A stretch of 64,000 bases of DNA, taken from Orychophragmus violaceus (Eukaryota; Streptophyta; Magnoliopsida; Brassicales; Brassicaceae). The notes under the pieces are model-generated. The model was not told the origin of the DNA and did not search any database. It worked only from the letters and a program-made list of their open reading frames with translations. Location: contig CM058232.1 in the NCBI GenBank assembly GCA_030180135.1, forward strand, positions 60,347,330 through 60,411,329, in the 5' to 3' direction. The translations under genes and the position numbers were made by a program. Below are positions 24,173 through 35,747 of this stretch, one piece after another; the first letter of the stretch is position 1; the number at the start of each line of letters is the position of its first letter.

Positions 24173-27100
24173 CCGTCCTTCACAACGTCGGTGACCTGGT
24201 AAGGACCTTCCCACTTCGCTCCTAACTTTCCAGCGTGCTCTTCCTTTTTATGGTCGAACACTTTCCGTAAGACGAGCTCCCCTACTTGAAACCTACGAGT
24301 TTTAATCTTGGAATCGTAGTAGCTAGCTGCGGCTTGTTGGTAGTTCTGGATTCGAGCTAGTGCGAGATTTCTACTTTAGTCGACGAGATCAAGCTCGTCC
24401 GTTATCATCTTGTTGTTAAGTTCCTCTTGACGTGGGCATTCTTCTTTGCGGATGCTTGACACGAGGATTTCGGCTGGTACTACTGCCTCGATTCCGTAAG
24501 CCAGCGAAAAGGGAGTTTCGCCGGTGGATTTGCGAGGAGTAGTCCGGTGAGCCCAGATTACGGCTGGGAGCTCGTCGCTCCAGCTCGTTTTGCACTCATT
24601 GAGTCTTTTCTTAAGGCTGTTCATGATCGCTTTATTAGCTGCCTCTGCTAATCCGTTTCCTTGAGGATAACGGGGCGTAGAGTAGGTCAGCTTTATGTTC
24701 CAGGTTCTACAGAACTCCTTGAATATGTTTGATATGAATTGCGGTCCGTTATCGGTGAAGATCTCGTGGGGTAGTCCGTGTCGGCACACGATGTTTCGCC
24801 AGACGAACTCCTTAACGTGAACGTCTTTAACCTTTTGGTATAATTCCGCTTCAATCCACTTAGTGAAGTAGTCTGTCATCACTAATAAGTGTGTAGCTTT
24901 CTTTTTGCCGGATGCGACTAAAGGTCCCACGATGTCCATTCCCCATCGCATGAATGGGTATGGCGATGAGATAGAGGAGAGTTTCTCCGATGCTTGATGG
25001 ATATCGGGGCATGCTTTTGGCATTTGTCACATATGCTGGAAAAAGATTCGCATTCGGTGGCCATTGTTGGCCAGAAATAGCCTTGCCTTTTGATTCGTAC
25101 GTCCAGGGCTCGTCCTCCGGAATGGCTTCCGCAGGATCCGTCGTGGGCCTCCGTGACCACGGCTAGAGCTTGCTTTTTATCGAGACATTTGAGGTAAGGT
25201 CCGGAGAGACTTCTTTTGAAGAGCTCTCCTTGCGTGACGCAGTACCTTGCACTCTGCGTCTTGAGTTTCCGCGCCTCCCATTTGTCGTCGGGGACTTCGC
25301 CATTTGTAATGTATCGAATGATCGGAGTTCTCCAATCTTCGTCATCGTTAGGCTCAGGTCCTCGACTAGTGGATGCAGCTTGGATTGGTCCATCGGGGAC
25401 GTTCGCGACGTACACGGAGCTTCTTGGATCGAGATCATCATCAATCTCAATGATGTTGCGACTGGTGTTCTTGGGACGTTCCTTGTGTTCGACCCCGTCC
25501 TTTATGGTGGGCTCGTCCTCTTTCAAGGATAGAGCTTTCAGGGCTATGTCGATACTTGGTTTTTCGATCCCCTCGACTTGTATGATCCTTTTGAGATTAG
25601 GATCTGATGTCGACGCTAGAGCGGCCAGGGCATCGGCTGCGGTGTTTTCCCCTCGCGGGATCCGTGTCAGATCAAAGAATTCGATCTGTTCGGCGAGCGT
25701 ATGGACTACCTGTAGGTATGCTTCCATGCGTTCTTCTTTGGCCTCGTAGTCGCCATGATATTGGCTCGTGACCAATTGGGAATCACTAAAGGCGTCTACT
25801 TCTCGGGCTCCTATCGCTATTGCTAGTCTGAGCCCGGCTATTAACGCTTCGTATTCTGCTTCGTTATTTGATGCGGCGAAGCCCAGTCTGAATGACTGTT
25901 CTAATACTTCACCAGTGGGGGAGACCAGTTTTACTCCGACTTCGGATCCTTGCCTCGAGGAAGCTCCATCGACGTAGAGTTTCCATTTCTTGGCGGAGGT
26001 CGGGTCAAGTTCTGTGGTCGGGGGGAGCTCGATTATGAAATCTGCCAGCACTTACGCTTTTAGGCACGTTCGAGCTTTATATTCTATGTCATACTCGCTA
26101 AGTTCGATAGCCCATTTGACCAGTCGACCTGACTGGCTTGGATTGTGAAGGATGGTTCTCAGTGGCTGAGAGGTCATCACTATGATTGAGTGCGCTTGGA
26201 AGTGAGTTTACCTGGTTTCAGCATCGATTAAGGTCTTACTGACGTAGTACACCGGCTGTTGTTCGTTTTGTTCTTCGCGAACCAGGACTCCACTTACTGC
26301 TGCCGTGAAAACAACTAGGTAGAGGTAGAGGGGCTCCCCTTCTACTGGTTTCGCCAGTATAGGTGGTTCGCTTAGGTAAGACTTGAGCTGGGTGAATGCT
26401 TCTTCGCACTTTTCGTCCCAGAGGAACTTCTTGTTCGCTTTGAGCAAGTGATAGAAGGGTAGACATTTATTAGTCGACCTCTAGATGAAGCGGTTCAAAG
26501 AAGCTATTTTGCCAGTCAGGCGCTGGACTTCTCGCGTTGTTTTGGGAGATTTCATCTCTATAAATGTTGCGATCTGTTTGGGGTTCGCTTCGATCCCTCT
26601 TTTGGTCACTAGGCAACCAAGGAATTCTCTTGAGGGGACCCCGAATGTGCACTTCGCTGGGTTGAGTTTCATCCCGTATTTATTGAGAATAATAAAGCAT
26701 TCTTTTAGCTAGGGGATATGGTCCTCGTACCTAGAAAATTTGACCAGCATATCGTCGATGTAGACTTCCATGGTTTTACCCAGGAGTCCTGAAAACATCT
26801 TGTTGACGAGGCGTTGGTAAGTCGCTCCGGCATTTTTTAATCCGAAGGGCATGACTTTGTAGAAGTACGTTCCTCGATCAGTTATGAACGAAGTCTTTTC
26901 TTAGTCCTCAGGGTTCATTAGTATTTGGTTGTACCCCGAGAAAGCATCCATGAAGGATAGTAGTTGGTGTCCAGCGGTAGCTTCAACCAGTCGGTCGATG
27001 TGCGGGAGTGGGAAGCTGTCCTTCAGACATGCTTTGTTGAGATCTGTGAAATCTTCACAGATTCTCCACTTCCCGTTCTTTTTCTTGACCACTACAGGAT

Positions 27101-27506
27101 TCGCAAGCCAGTCGGGGTACTTGACCTCTCTGATCGATCCGATTTTTAATAACCGATCGACCTCGTCGTTGACGGCTTGAGCTCGTTCCGGGCCTAGTTT
27201 CCGACGCATTTGTCTTACCGGTTTGTAGGTTGGGTCGACATTCAACTCGTGGCTGGTTACGTCGATGTTGATCCCTTTCATGTCTGCTGAACACCAGGCG
27301 AAGGAGTCGACGTTCTGTTTAAGGAAAGAGACCAATTCGTTTTTGACTGGCTCTGATAGGTCGATTCCAATGACAACAAGTCTTTCGGGATGAGCATCGT
27401 CTATGCAAACTTGGGTCGTGAGGTCCTTTGGGGGTCCTATTTGACTTGGGTCGTTCGACCTTTTGGTCTGCATGGTGGCGAGCTCCTCCTCTTTCCCTAA
27501 TTGCTA
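24173..27506 (-). pseudogene. Element A pol: RT, two RNase H domains, integrase (defective)
   Basis: RT begins in frame after the TAG at 27504-27506 and keeps VVKKKNGKW and YIDDMLV (near 26760). A TAA stands after NPED (near 26902), a TAG near 26709 and a TAG near 26480. About 70 bp of the first RNase H are lost near 26205. The frame from 26051 down holds the second RNase H (YVDGASSRQG, NNEAEYEAL, FSDSQLV, ENTAADAL) and the integrase zinc finger. After a 1-bp frameshift near 24990 the integrase core is complete: [16 protein letters not shown] and [10 protein letters not shown] carry D, D and E. It ends at the B insertion and resumes at 1770. Confidence 0.88.
27498..27506 (-). promoter_or_regulatory. 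Candidate leaky stop TAG-CAA-TTA between protease and RT (A)
   Basis: Minus-strand TAG at 27504-27506 then CAA TTA, in frame with the RT ORF (ATG at 27473). It is shared with A' at 11467-11475. This fits a Gag-Pro product plus a minor Gag-Pro-Pol readthrough product. Confidence 0.65.
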
Positions 27507-30296
27507 CGCGGAGGATTTCTCAATCTGCTTGTATCCGTTCATGTAGCAATTGCTGGAAATCTTTTGACTTCCGTAAACGGTTTTTACTCCTTTGGGAGTT
27601 GGGAATTTTACGCATTGATGGTAGGTCGATGGTACCGCTTTCATGTCGTATATCCATGGTCGACATAGAATTGCGTTGTAGGGAGCTGGCCGATCTAATA
27701 CGACGAACTCTGTCATTCTTCGAACTCCTCCAGCTATTACTGGGGCGAATACAGAGCCCATTGAGTATGTTGTTTCGCCGGCGAACCCTACCAGTGGTGT
27801 CTTTTCCTCGACGATCTCGGAGTCATTGAACTCAATCTTTTTGAACGCGTCGTAAAATAGGACATCCACCGAATTCCCTGTGTCGATCATTATCCTCGAG
27901 AGTTCGACATCTCCCACTACTAGACAAACGAGGAGAGCGTCGTCGTGTGGTTTGTCGATATTGCTTGTCTCGCTCTCGTGGAAAGTGATTTCGTGGTCTG
28001 GACCTAACATTGGGATTTTCCCCCCTTTGTCGGTCCCGACACTTCTTTGAAGGGCTTTGACTGAATTAACCGAGTCTCGGCATAGCTTGGAGGCACCGAA
28101 GATGAAGTCAATTCGTTTAGGGGGTATAGCCCGTACACCCCCCCCCCCCCCCGCAGAGACGAGGGAGATTGATTGGTGAGCGTAAACTCTTACTAGGAGC
28201 TGGAGGTGGAGATAGTGCCGAGCCTCCCAGGGTGCCGCACAGGCTGAGTTCGCCGAGAATGACCTCGACTCGCTTTCGCGACCCCTGGGGGAGGGTTTCG
28301 GGAGATTCTGGCTCCTTAGACCGCTCTCGTTTGTTTTGAGAAGTCTTCTTGGTGTTTGACTCTTTGGTCTGTTTACTTTCCTTTTTGTCAGATGGAGTTT
28401 CCTCCTCGGCTTCTGACTCTTGTTTGTTTTTGGACTCTTGCTTTTGAGCCTCGGCTTTAGCTCGAGTGTAGCACTCTTCAGTCGAATGTCCTCTTTTGTT
28501 GTGAAAATCACATAATTTTTCTTTGTCGAACTCGAATTTTTTCGAGCACTTCGGGCTCTCGACCGCATTGACGTTTCCTGATTTACGGGAATCCTTTTTT
28601 GAGTTCGAGTTATGTGCGCCTGGCGGGTTCTTTTCTTTTCGATGCTTTTCTCTGAGGGCCGTAGTTTCGTCCTCGAGGCGAGCGAAGGCTGATGCGCGAT
28701 GAAGGGCGTCATCGAGCGTTTGAGGTTCGCGGACTGTTATTTCCTCGCGGAATCTGGTGGAATACCATAGTCCGCGTCTCAGTGCTTCTATTGCTACTTC
28801 GTCTCGTGGGTTTGCGATTTTGGATTTTATTTCCTTAAACCGGTCGATGTACGAGCGAAGTGTCTCGTCAGGTTTCTGGGAGACGCCAAATAGAGCTGCC
28901 TCAGTAGTCTTTTCCTCGATAAAGACGGAATATTGTTTGAGGAAAGCCGTCATGAACTAGGTGAAGTTGTCAATGGACCTTTCTTTCAGTCCGGCAAACC
29001 ATTCTAGGGCGGAGCCCGATAGGTTTTCGGCGAAGAGCCTGCAGAAAGCCGGCTCTCTCTCCTCATCGGTAAGGTATACCCTTGCCATTGCTAGTCGGAA
29101 TGCCCTGATATGGGCTTTCGGGTCCGATTTTCCAGAGAACTCCGGAAATTTTGTTTTCTTGATTTCCCGGATTCTTGCAAAGGCGATCCGGTCTGTGAAG
29201 GGCGTTTGTCGCGTTTCTTCGATCCCTCGATCGATGTCGGGCGCCGCGCTTGTTGCCATGTGAACTTTGGAACTCAGACTGACGAACTGGACCTTAGCTT
29301 GTTTAATGTACTGTCTAAGCATATCGTGTTCATCGCCTACCGTAGGCGCGAACTGGGCTTGTGCCTGATTGGATGGTTGTTCCGGGAAAACGGGGTCGAG
29401 GAGATCGATTGTTGGGATCGATCTCTTCTGGTCGACCTGCGGCATTTGAAACTGTATCGTATTTGATCCGTTAAGGTGTCCTGAGCTCGAGGCGAAAGCA
29501 GAGCGTCCTAGTTGCCTTGGTCGGATATTAGAGTTATTCAGGAAAGGTGGTGGCAGGGTAATGGTCGGTTTCCCGATCCGGTTGGATCTATGACCATTGA
29601 ACTCGAACTGAACGGGGTCGGTATCGCGATAGGTGTCATTATAGGGTGGAAGCCGCTACTTGAAGTATTAGCGAAATTTCCCGACGCTCCCGGGGGAGCT
29701 ACTACCTAGGAGAAGTCCAATCGTGTACACGGTGGAGGATTTATGGGGGTTCGTGGATCTCTTGTTGATCTCCCCTCCCGATTTTGGCTGGCGAGCTCTT
29801 CAAGACGGGCGTTAATGCGCCGTTCCTGTTCATCGAGCTGCGTGGCCAGAGAACAGTTTGCGATCTCTTGGGCCCGTGCGCTTGCCTCGTTGTTTCTCGT
29901 TCGGTTTACCAACAGGCTTAACATCGAACGGATTTCATCGAGGTCATCTGGGCCTTGTCGCTGCGGAGCAGAAGGCAGGGGCGAATTAGGTCTGGTTATT
30001 CCAGATCCTCCTCCTGAGGTGGGGGCGGAAATGGAATCATTCCTCATCCACACCTAGTTCATGCTCGGATCGTTAGTTCCTGACAAAACATTTGTCGGAG
30101 TCTGGCTCGTCGCGATCGTTTGAGCGACTGAGCCGGGTGGTGCCGAAGTCGTGGAGACTGAGGCAGAGCTCGTCAACACGCCATCGGTCTGACCCATGAT
30201 TCTTACCCCGGTGGTGTTCTGAGAAACGTAGTCGACCGTTTGAAGGTGGTCGACTGGTGGTGTGGCGCTGGGAGAGCCAGATTGGCCGGGATTCAT
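27507..30296 (-). pseudogene. Element A gag and protease
   Basis: ATG at 30296 (MNPGQSGSPSATPP). Private stops interrupt gag: TAG at 30054 (Trp in A'), TAG at 29706 (Gln in A') and TAG at 28957 (Gln in A'). The gag core (KFPEFSGKSDPKAH, SALEWFAGL, DETLRSYIDRFKEI) and the knuckle CDFHNKRGHSTEEC (near 28490) are readable. After the G15 run at 28138-28152 the protease frame continues with MIDTGNSVDVLFYDAF (active site near 27880) and ends at 27504. It is a Tat-type gag-pro. Confidence 0.87.
28138..28152 (-). other. Homopolymer G15 (coding strand) at the gag/protease junction of A
   Basis: Fifteen C on the plus strand. Gag read through it hits TAA eight codons later; the protease frame would need 14 (or 17) G. 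Confidence 0.75.
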
Positions 30297-30350
30297 CTCG
30301 ATCTATCGGATCTAGGATCTGATTCTTAAGACAGGAAAAACTATAGATGT

Positions 30351-30369
30351 CCCCACAGTCGGCGCCAAA
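30351..30369 (-). other. Primer binding site region of A
   Basis: Same sequence as in A' (22144-22166), directly next to the 5' LTR. Confidence 0.7.
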
Positions 30370-30907
30370 TGTGACATCTGAGATTTACACTAAGAATTTG
30401 TATTCGTGGATTTGAACTTTTGTATACAGAAATGGTATAGATTTCCTATGAATCAAAGACTTTATTGAGATTGATCGTCGAGATAGAACAAACACAATCG
30501 AAAACAGAGTACAAAGTATGATTATCGAGCTATCTAGTCAAAGTGTTCTTAGCTAGGGTTGGAATGTCGTGAATGAATCGCCACTTCTCCTTTAAATACT
30601 CTTGACTTTGATCTTCTTGTTCCGATATTTCGGCCTCGCCGTCATAACGATCTTCGAGATTTGCGTGGATCAGTTGAACCGACGAAGACCGGGTTGCTCT
30701 ATCTCCGCATCGTCTCCTGCCGAGCTCGAGCTCGATTGCCTCTCACTTCGGCATTGCTTGGGCCTTGTCAAGAGGTCGATCGTATGGGCCCAACAAAGGA
30801 CGACGGTCGATCTCTCCCTGTCTTGATTTCGGGCGGGCTCATGAATATGGGCCTTTGTTTTATTTGTTAATGGGCCGGATTTCCTAGAGGGAAATTCAGT
30901 ACCAACA
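30370..30907 (-). repeat. 5' LTR of element A
   Basis: 538 bp, TGTGACATCTG to ACCAACA. It is clearly diverged from the A' LTRs (many substitutions, e.g. 30600-30850), so A is older or a different subfamily. Confidence 0.9.
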
Positions 30908-31326
30908 ACCAGCTCCGGATATAAGTCGTAGTACTTGGTACAGATCGTACCCAAGCCAATCGTCCGTAAGACGCGCACCACATCTGATCGTATCTTCAGC
31001 TTGCCCATTGTGGTCATGTCAGGAAGCAGTGTGGGCTCGATCTTAACGTCACACCAGGCATTGTAGAACAAGCTGTCATAGACGTCCCTCTGGTTTGATA
31101 TTTCCCTGTGGACGCATTCTCGCTTCTTCACCTCTACTATAGGTTCGTCATCGAAGCAAGTGATCTTGAACTTCTTTCCTTCCATTCTAGGCCAAGGCTC
31201 TTGGTTCTGAGCATCGCGTTGCTGCGACGAGGAACCAGAAACATCGATGCAGAGTCTCTTCGTGGGCGTTTTCCTTGGTTCAGACAAGGTTCCATCTGCA
31301 AAACAAACAAACAGACCAACAAGCAT
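30908..31326 (-). pseudogene. D ORF1 (Athila ORF-1-like), N-terminal part cut by A
   Basis: The frame opens at 31326 and runs into the A LTR at 30907. YNAWCDVKIEPTLL and TIGLGTICTKYYDLYPEL match the E1 ORF1 (YNGWCDVTIKPTQL, MGLGTMPYVRYALYPEL). It resembles the Athila ORF-1 family (PF03078), whose function is unknown. The C-terminal two thirds are outside the window. Confidence 0.7.
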
Positions 31327-32212
31327 GAGATTCTAAAAATACGGATTTTAGCATCAACATATTCTCATGAATTGACTTCATATAATCATTCCCATCATCA
31401 AAAGCAATCACATTCCACTAGACAATCATCCTAAACATCAATAAATCGGACCAAAAACGAAGCTTTCTTCCCATGAACACGAACTGAAAATCAGAGATTT
31501 AGAGCCATACCTTCGCAGATCGATTAAACAGATGATAGAAATGGATAGAGCACAGAAAAACAAGTGAAATGGAGCTTTGAATCGTCAAAAACGATAAAAA
31601 AAATTGAGATAGATGGCGATTTTGAGAGAAGTTTCGGCGAGAGAGAAGTGAGGAAGAAGAAGACTGTCTCGGGTTTTTGACCATCTTCCACGAGTTCAGC
31701 AGTCTTAATCTTAAAATTTTCTCCTTGATTCGACCCATCATCAATCTGAACTGACCAAGCATTGATGTTAGTGTCTATGACATTCTTCCCCTTGACTGGA
31801 CCTGAAATTTGGTGCACTTGTGTGTTTAGTTGCTTCATGTGAGTATTCAAAGATTCAAACTTCCCATTCAGATCTTCATACACAACATCAAGCTTCTTGT
31901 TAAAGTCCACAGTGGTTTTTGTCTGACCCTCTAGCAGTTGTTCCATCATAGCTTCCAGCTTGCTCTCATGAGTGTTGGTAGCAGGAGGTGTCTGATAGGA
32001 GAATGATCCATATGTCCTCTAGTAAGAGTTGTTCTGCTGAAAAGGCTTCTGGTAACCAGCATTCTGACCATATCCAGAAGAGTTTTGATTGCTTGTGAAA
32101 GCACTCTTCTGTCCACCATTAAAGAACTTGTTGTTCTGCTGGTTTCCAAACTTGTTTCCTTGAAATCCAGAACCACTAATGTAGTTTACATCTTCTTCGG
32201 TGCAGCCTTCAT

Positions 32213-35200
32213 TGTGATACCCCGTATCAAAAATACGGTCAACGGGCAGCAAAAAGTCAACTAGGGGTAAAATTGTTATTTTTGCCAATGAGGGGCAAAA
32301 TGGTAATTTTACCAAAGTTCGAGACGGAAGCCGAGACGGGCCAAATATTCTTATGTTTCAACATAAAGAATGTTTAGAAGATCAGAATTGGAAGAATCGG
32401 AGCGGAAATGTGTTTTACGGCTTGTCGGGAATGGAAACCGACAAACCCGAAGAAACTTCAAAAATTCATAACCGGAGCTACGTAAGTCCGAACGGAGTGA
32501 TTCGAAATGCTAAATTCATAAAATAGCATAGAGAATCAGTTTGTGGAGGTTTGGGAATTTATGGGAATCAGTTGATATTTTCTAAAACAATATCCGCGAA
32601 ACCGAAGAAATCCAAGCATCGGAAAGAAGCGGGTTAAGGGCTGGTTTATTTTGGTTTAGGAAAGGGTTTTTGGTTACTCAGACACTCCTGGAGACTGGTG
32701 TAACTCTGTGGATGAAGCCACCTCTTTCTCCTTGCATGCACATGCATGAGAAGGGTTCATGAACTTGGGAAAAATGGTTGGACAACTCTCATTTTGCTCC
32801 CAAAAATCTCTCTCTACCTCACACCCACGAGCTCTCTCTCCTCTCTCTCTATATTCATTCCACTTGCCCAGAAAACCCATAAAAAGCCTTTGAATCTTCA
32901 TAGAACCTCAAGAACATTCAAAGTGTTCTTGAGTGTTCATAAGACCTCCTTTCACCAAAAATTCCATAACTTCTTCAATATAAACCCAAATTAACTTCTG
33001 AAAAGTGCTATAGCTTCCTCTCTCCCTCCTCTACAATCTCCAATCATCCACCATCGTCTCCGTCGCTGGAGCTCTCCGGAATATGGCCGGAATGCATCCG
33101 CGAATTAGGGTTTGGTGCATATCTCTTTTCCTTCACCAGATCTGAATGTTTTGAAGCCATGGATGGCTAGATCTTTTCTTTGCGGTCAGTTTGATAGGTG
33201 GATCGTCTTCTGAGTCACTGGAAACAGGGGTGAACCGGCCGGTCAACGCCGGACCACCGTCGGTCAACGCCGGAAAAGTCGCCGGAGAAAGCTCCACTGC
33301 CTCCAATCTTCAGCCGGTTCTTCAAGGAGTATGATGGGATGGTTTGATTCAAGATTTGGGTTGGTTTAAGGCTGGTTTAGCCTTGGTCAACGGTTAGGTC
33401 AAACCGGTTAACGTTTAACCAAAACCGGTTTAACCTAACCGGTTCTAATTAGACCGGTTTAGTTGGTTCAGTCGGTTCAGGTTGGTTCAGTGGTCAACGG
33501 TCAAGGTTGGTCAACTCTTCCGTCAACGGTCAACGGTCAACGCAGCCGGTCAATGCCGCCGGTCAACGCGGTCAGTCGGTCAACGCCGGAGATCAAGCCG
33601 GTCAACGCTTGGTCAACGGCCGTTCCGAGATTTCAGGAGTGTTCGTGGTTCGGAGTTCGATATTTGGGTGATCGGGAGTTCGGGATTGGAGTTGGGCGTC
33701 TCGGGATTCACATCTGCATCGAGCCGCCATTTCCGCACCTATCTCACTGTGAGTCGGCTCACAGACCTTTAGTTACATATAGCCCGGGAATTGATGAACC
33801 GTAGATTTAGGTTGCATACCCGTTAATTAAGATGATTAGTTAATGATAAATAATTGGACGTTTAATGATAAACCGGATAAGACTGAATAAGCATATTAGG
33901 GTTTTAGATTTAAAAAGGTTAATCGATTGTGTGCCGCTAGGTTGTTAGTAATTATTGGGTGATGCATTCATATAGACCCGTTTGAATAGGACTATATATG
34001 CATATATATGTATTAAGGACGATAATGAATGAACCTATATACTGGAATTAAGACGACATTAAAATAAGAATTAAACTTAAACAAACATATAGAATATTAT
34101 AACGGGATCGGGGTTTAGGTTTAATAGCGGGTTTGGTTAATGAATCAATTAGTTAATAATGAGATGTCGGGGAGTTAGTAAGTTTACTAACTCTAAACCG
34201 ACAGATCGAGAAGTTAATAAAAGATACCTAGGATGGGTTAATAAGGAAGTGGTGTGTGTTGTGAGCCGTCTACGGGTTAGCAATCCGCTAACCCAAGGTA
34301 GCGGACGAGAATGAATTAAAAGATTTAGAAACCCTAATAGGCCTGCTTGTGGTGTTTGTGTGTGATTGCTGTGATTGTGTGATTCTATGATGGTTGTTGT
34401 TGTGAGCTTTGTGTGCAGGTTTATTAGACTGCTCGGTGTTGGGCCGAGCAGTCATTGCGGACACTTACTCCGGTCATGGGACCGGGTAAGTTAGTTGGTG
34501 CTGACTAGGTATCTTACCTAGTCAGAGCAGTGGTAGAATAGTGGCTTGCGGAATGGGTTTGGATATTATTATTATTATTGTTGATTGTGTGATCCGTGCT
34601 AGAGTCCCAGCGAGTCTGCCTGTTTACTTTTCTGCATTAGGATTCTAGGGTGTGTTAGATTTCGCAAGCCTAAGTTTTCTTTTAAGTTTCGGTACTTCCG
34701 AACTGATTGGATCCTCGGGTTTTTACCTAACCGGATCATGGTGATTCTAGTTATGGTGTTAACCTATCGGGTGACGCCGGTAGGTGTGGGATTCGGAGAA
34801 TACGGGGTCATGTCCTAGGTCCGAATCACATGGAAACTCAGGTTACTGGGGGTAACAGGAGTCACCGCATATCGATGGACGGAGAACGGTGTCCTATACG
34901 TGGGACCTTGGGTGCACGTATAGGAGTCGAGGGTTAGTTTCCATATAGGTGACGATGTAAACCCGTGGAAGTTACCGAGTTCATAGGGCCCAACGTTGTT
35001 TTGTTATCCCTTTATTTCGCGTTAGTTAGATCGAGTCCAATCGAGGACATGTGCCGCAGTGCCTTCGATTCCCTTCATTCTCCTTATCTTTGGCTTTGAT
35101 TGTGTGTTGTGGGTTTCTCACGACGAGGTAGTGCGTGATTGACCATTTCTTTCATTGATTGTTATTTTGGGGTTTTGGGCCCCACTTTGTAGATATTAGA

Positions 35201-35747
35201 TAGACTAGAAGCCGTTAGTGGGGAGCTGATTCACTGGGTGATCTTAGATCGCTCATTAGACTCTTTTTGTGTGTTTTCAGGTTTAGCAGCGACGGATGCG
35301 GGAGGCCTCGGTGTAGTTTCGGGATTTCTTGTGGCGGGATTTGACTCGGGGTTTTGGATTGTTTTTCTCGGTTCGGCTTTGGCGCCATTTTATATGTTCG
35401 ATTTACTTGTGTGTTTTGAAATAGCGATTGTTTGTAAAATTCTATTAAACGTTGTCCTTAATGTTTGATTACTCAAAAATGAAATTGTTTCCCTGATATG
35501 AGGTTTCGTCCGAACCGACACAACTCATTGAAGTAGTACGAGTTGTACAGCTTTGTACTATGGATATGAGGATAGCGGAGTCAAAGATGGGTTAGTGCGA
35601 GCCTTTGTCTCAAACCGATCCGTCTCTGGCTTCGTCCTGTGGCGAACCTTTCCTGTTCGACTTGCTCAGGTTCGATCGGTCATGTTCTTGTTTGATTGTT
35701 GACCGGTCAGCTCGACAGTCAGCGGAGAATGGGAAAGGGGCGTTACA
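32213..35747 (+). mobile_element. Element C: 3.5-kb solo-LTR-like unit (B family)
   Basis: Ends TGTGATACCCC and GGGGCGTTACA; flanks ttcat/ttctt as TSD with one mismatch. The pre-insertion frame of D gag is restored on removal. No coding sequence is supported in the 3535 bases. It matches B in reverse complement at both ends and in the middle. It is the only copy of this family in the window not interrupted by another element. Confidence 0.75.
33241..33620. repeat. Cluster of GGTCAAC words in C
   Basis: Fifteen GTCAA words in 380 bases, all on the plus strand, often as GGTCAACG or CGGTCAACGG. Read on the minus strand they are TTGAC, the core of the WRKY W-box. B has a smaller set near 22920-22955. 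Function is not shown. Confidence 0.6.

Larger units (their letters stand above)
1..30907 (-). mobile_element. Element A: Tat-lineage Ty3/gypsy retrotransposon, 3' LTR outside the window, split by B
   Basis: The element's own DNA is 1-1770 and 24173-30907; 1771-24172 is a later insertion. On the minus strand the order is 5' LTR, PBS, gag, protease, RT, RNase H, second RNase H, integrase, then an antisense extra ORF. The Tat assignment rests on the second, archaeal-type RNase H and the antisense ORF, both known from that lineage. The 5' LTR lies inside the ORF1 frame of element D, with 'accag' next to it on the right; the left TSD is outside the window. Many private stops and frameshifts make it non-functional. 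A' at 3692-22702 is a second copy of the same family. Confidence 0.85.

Noticed and set aside
27504..28712. 402-codon minus-strand ORF read as one protein
   Set aside because: Only the part after the G15 run is protease; the upstream half is an out-of-frame reading of gag.
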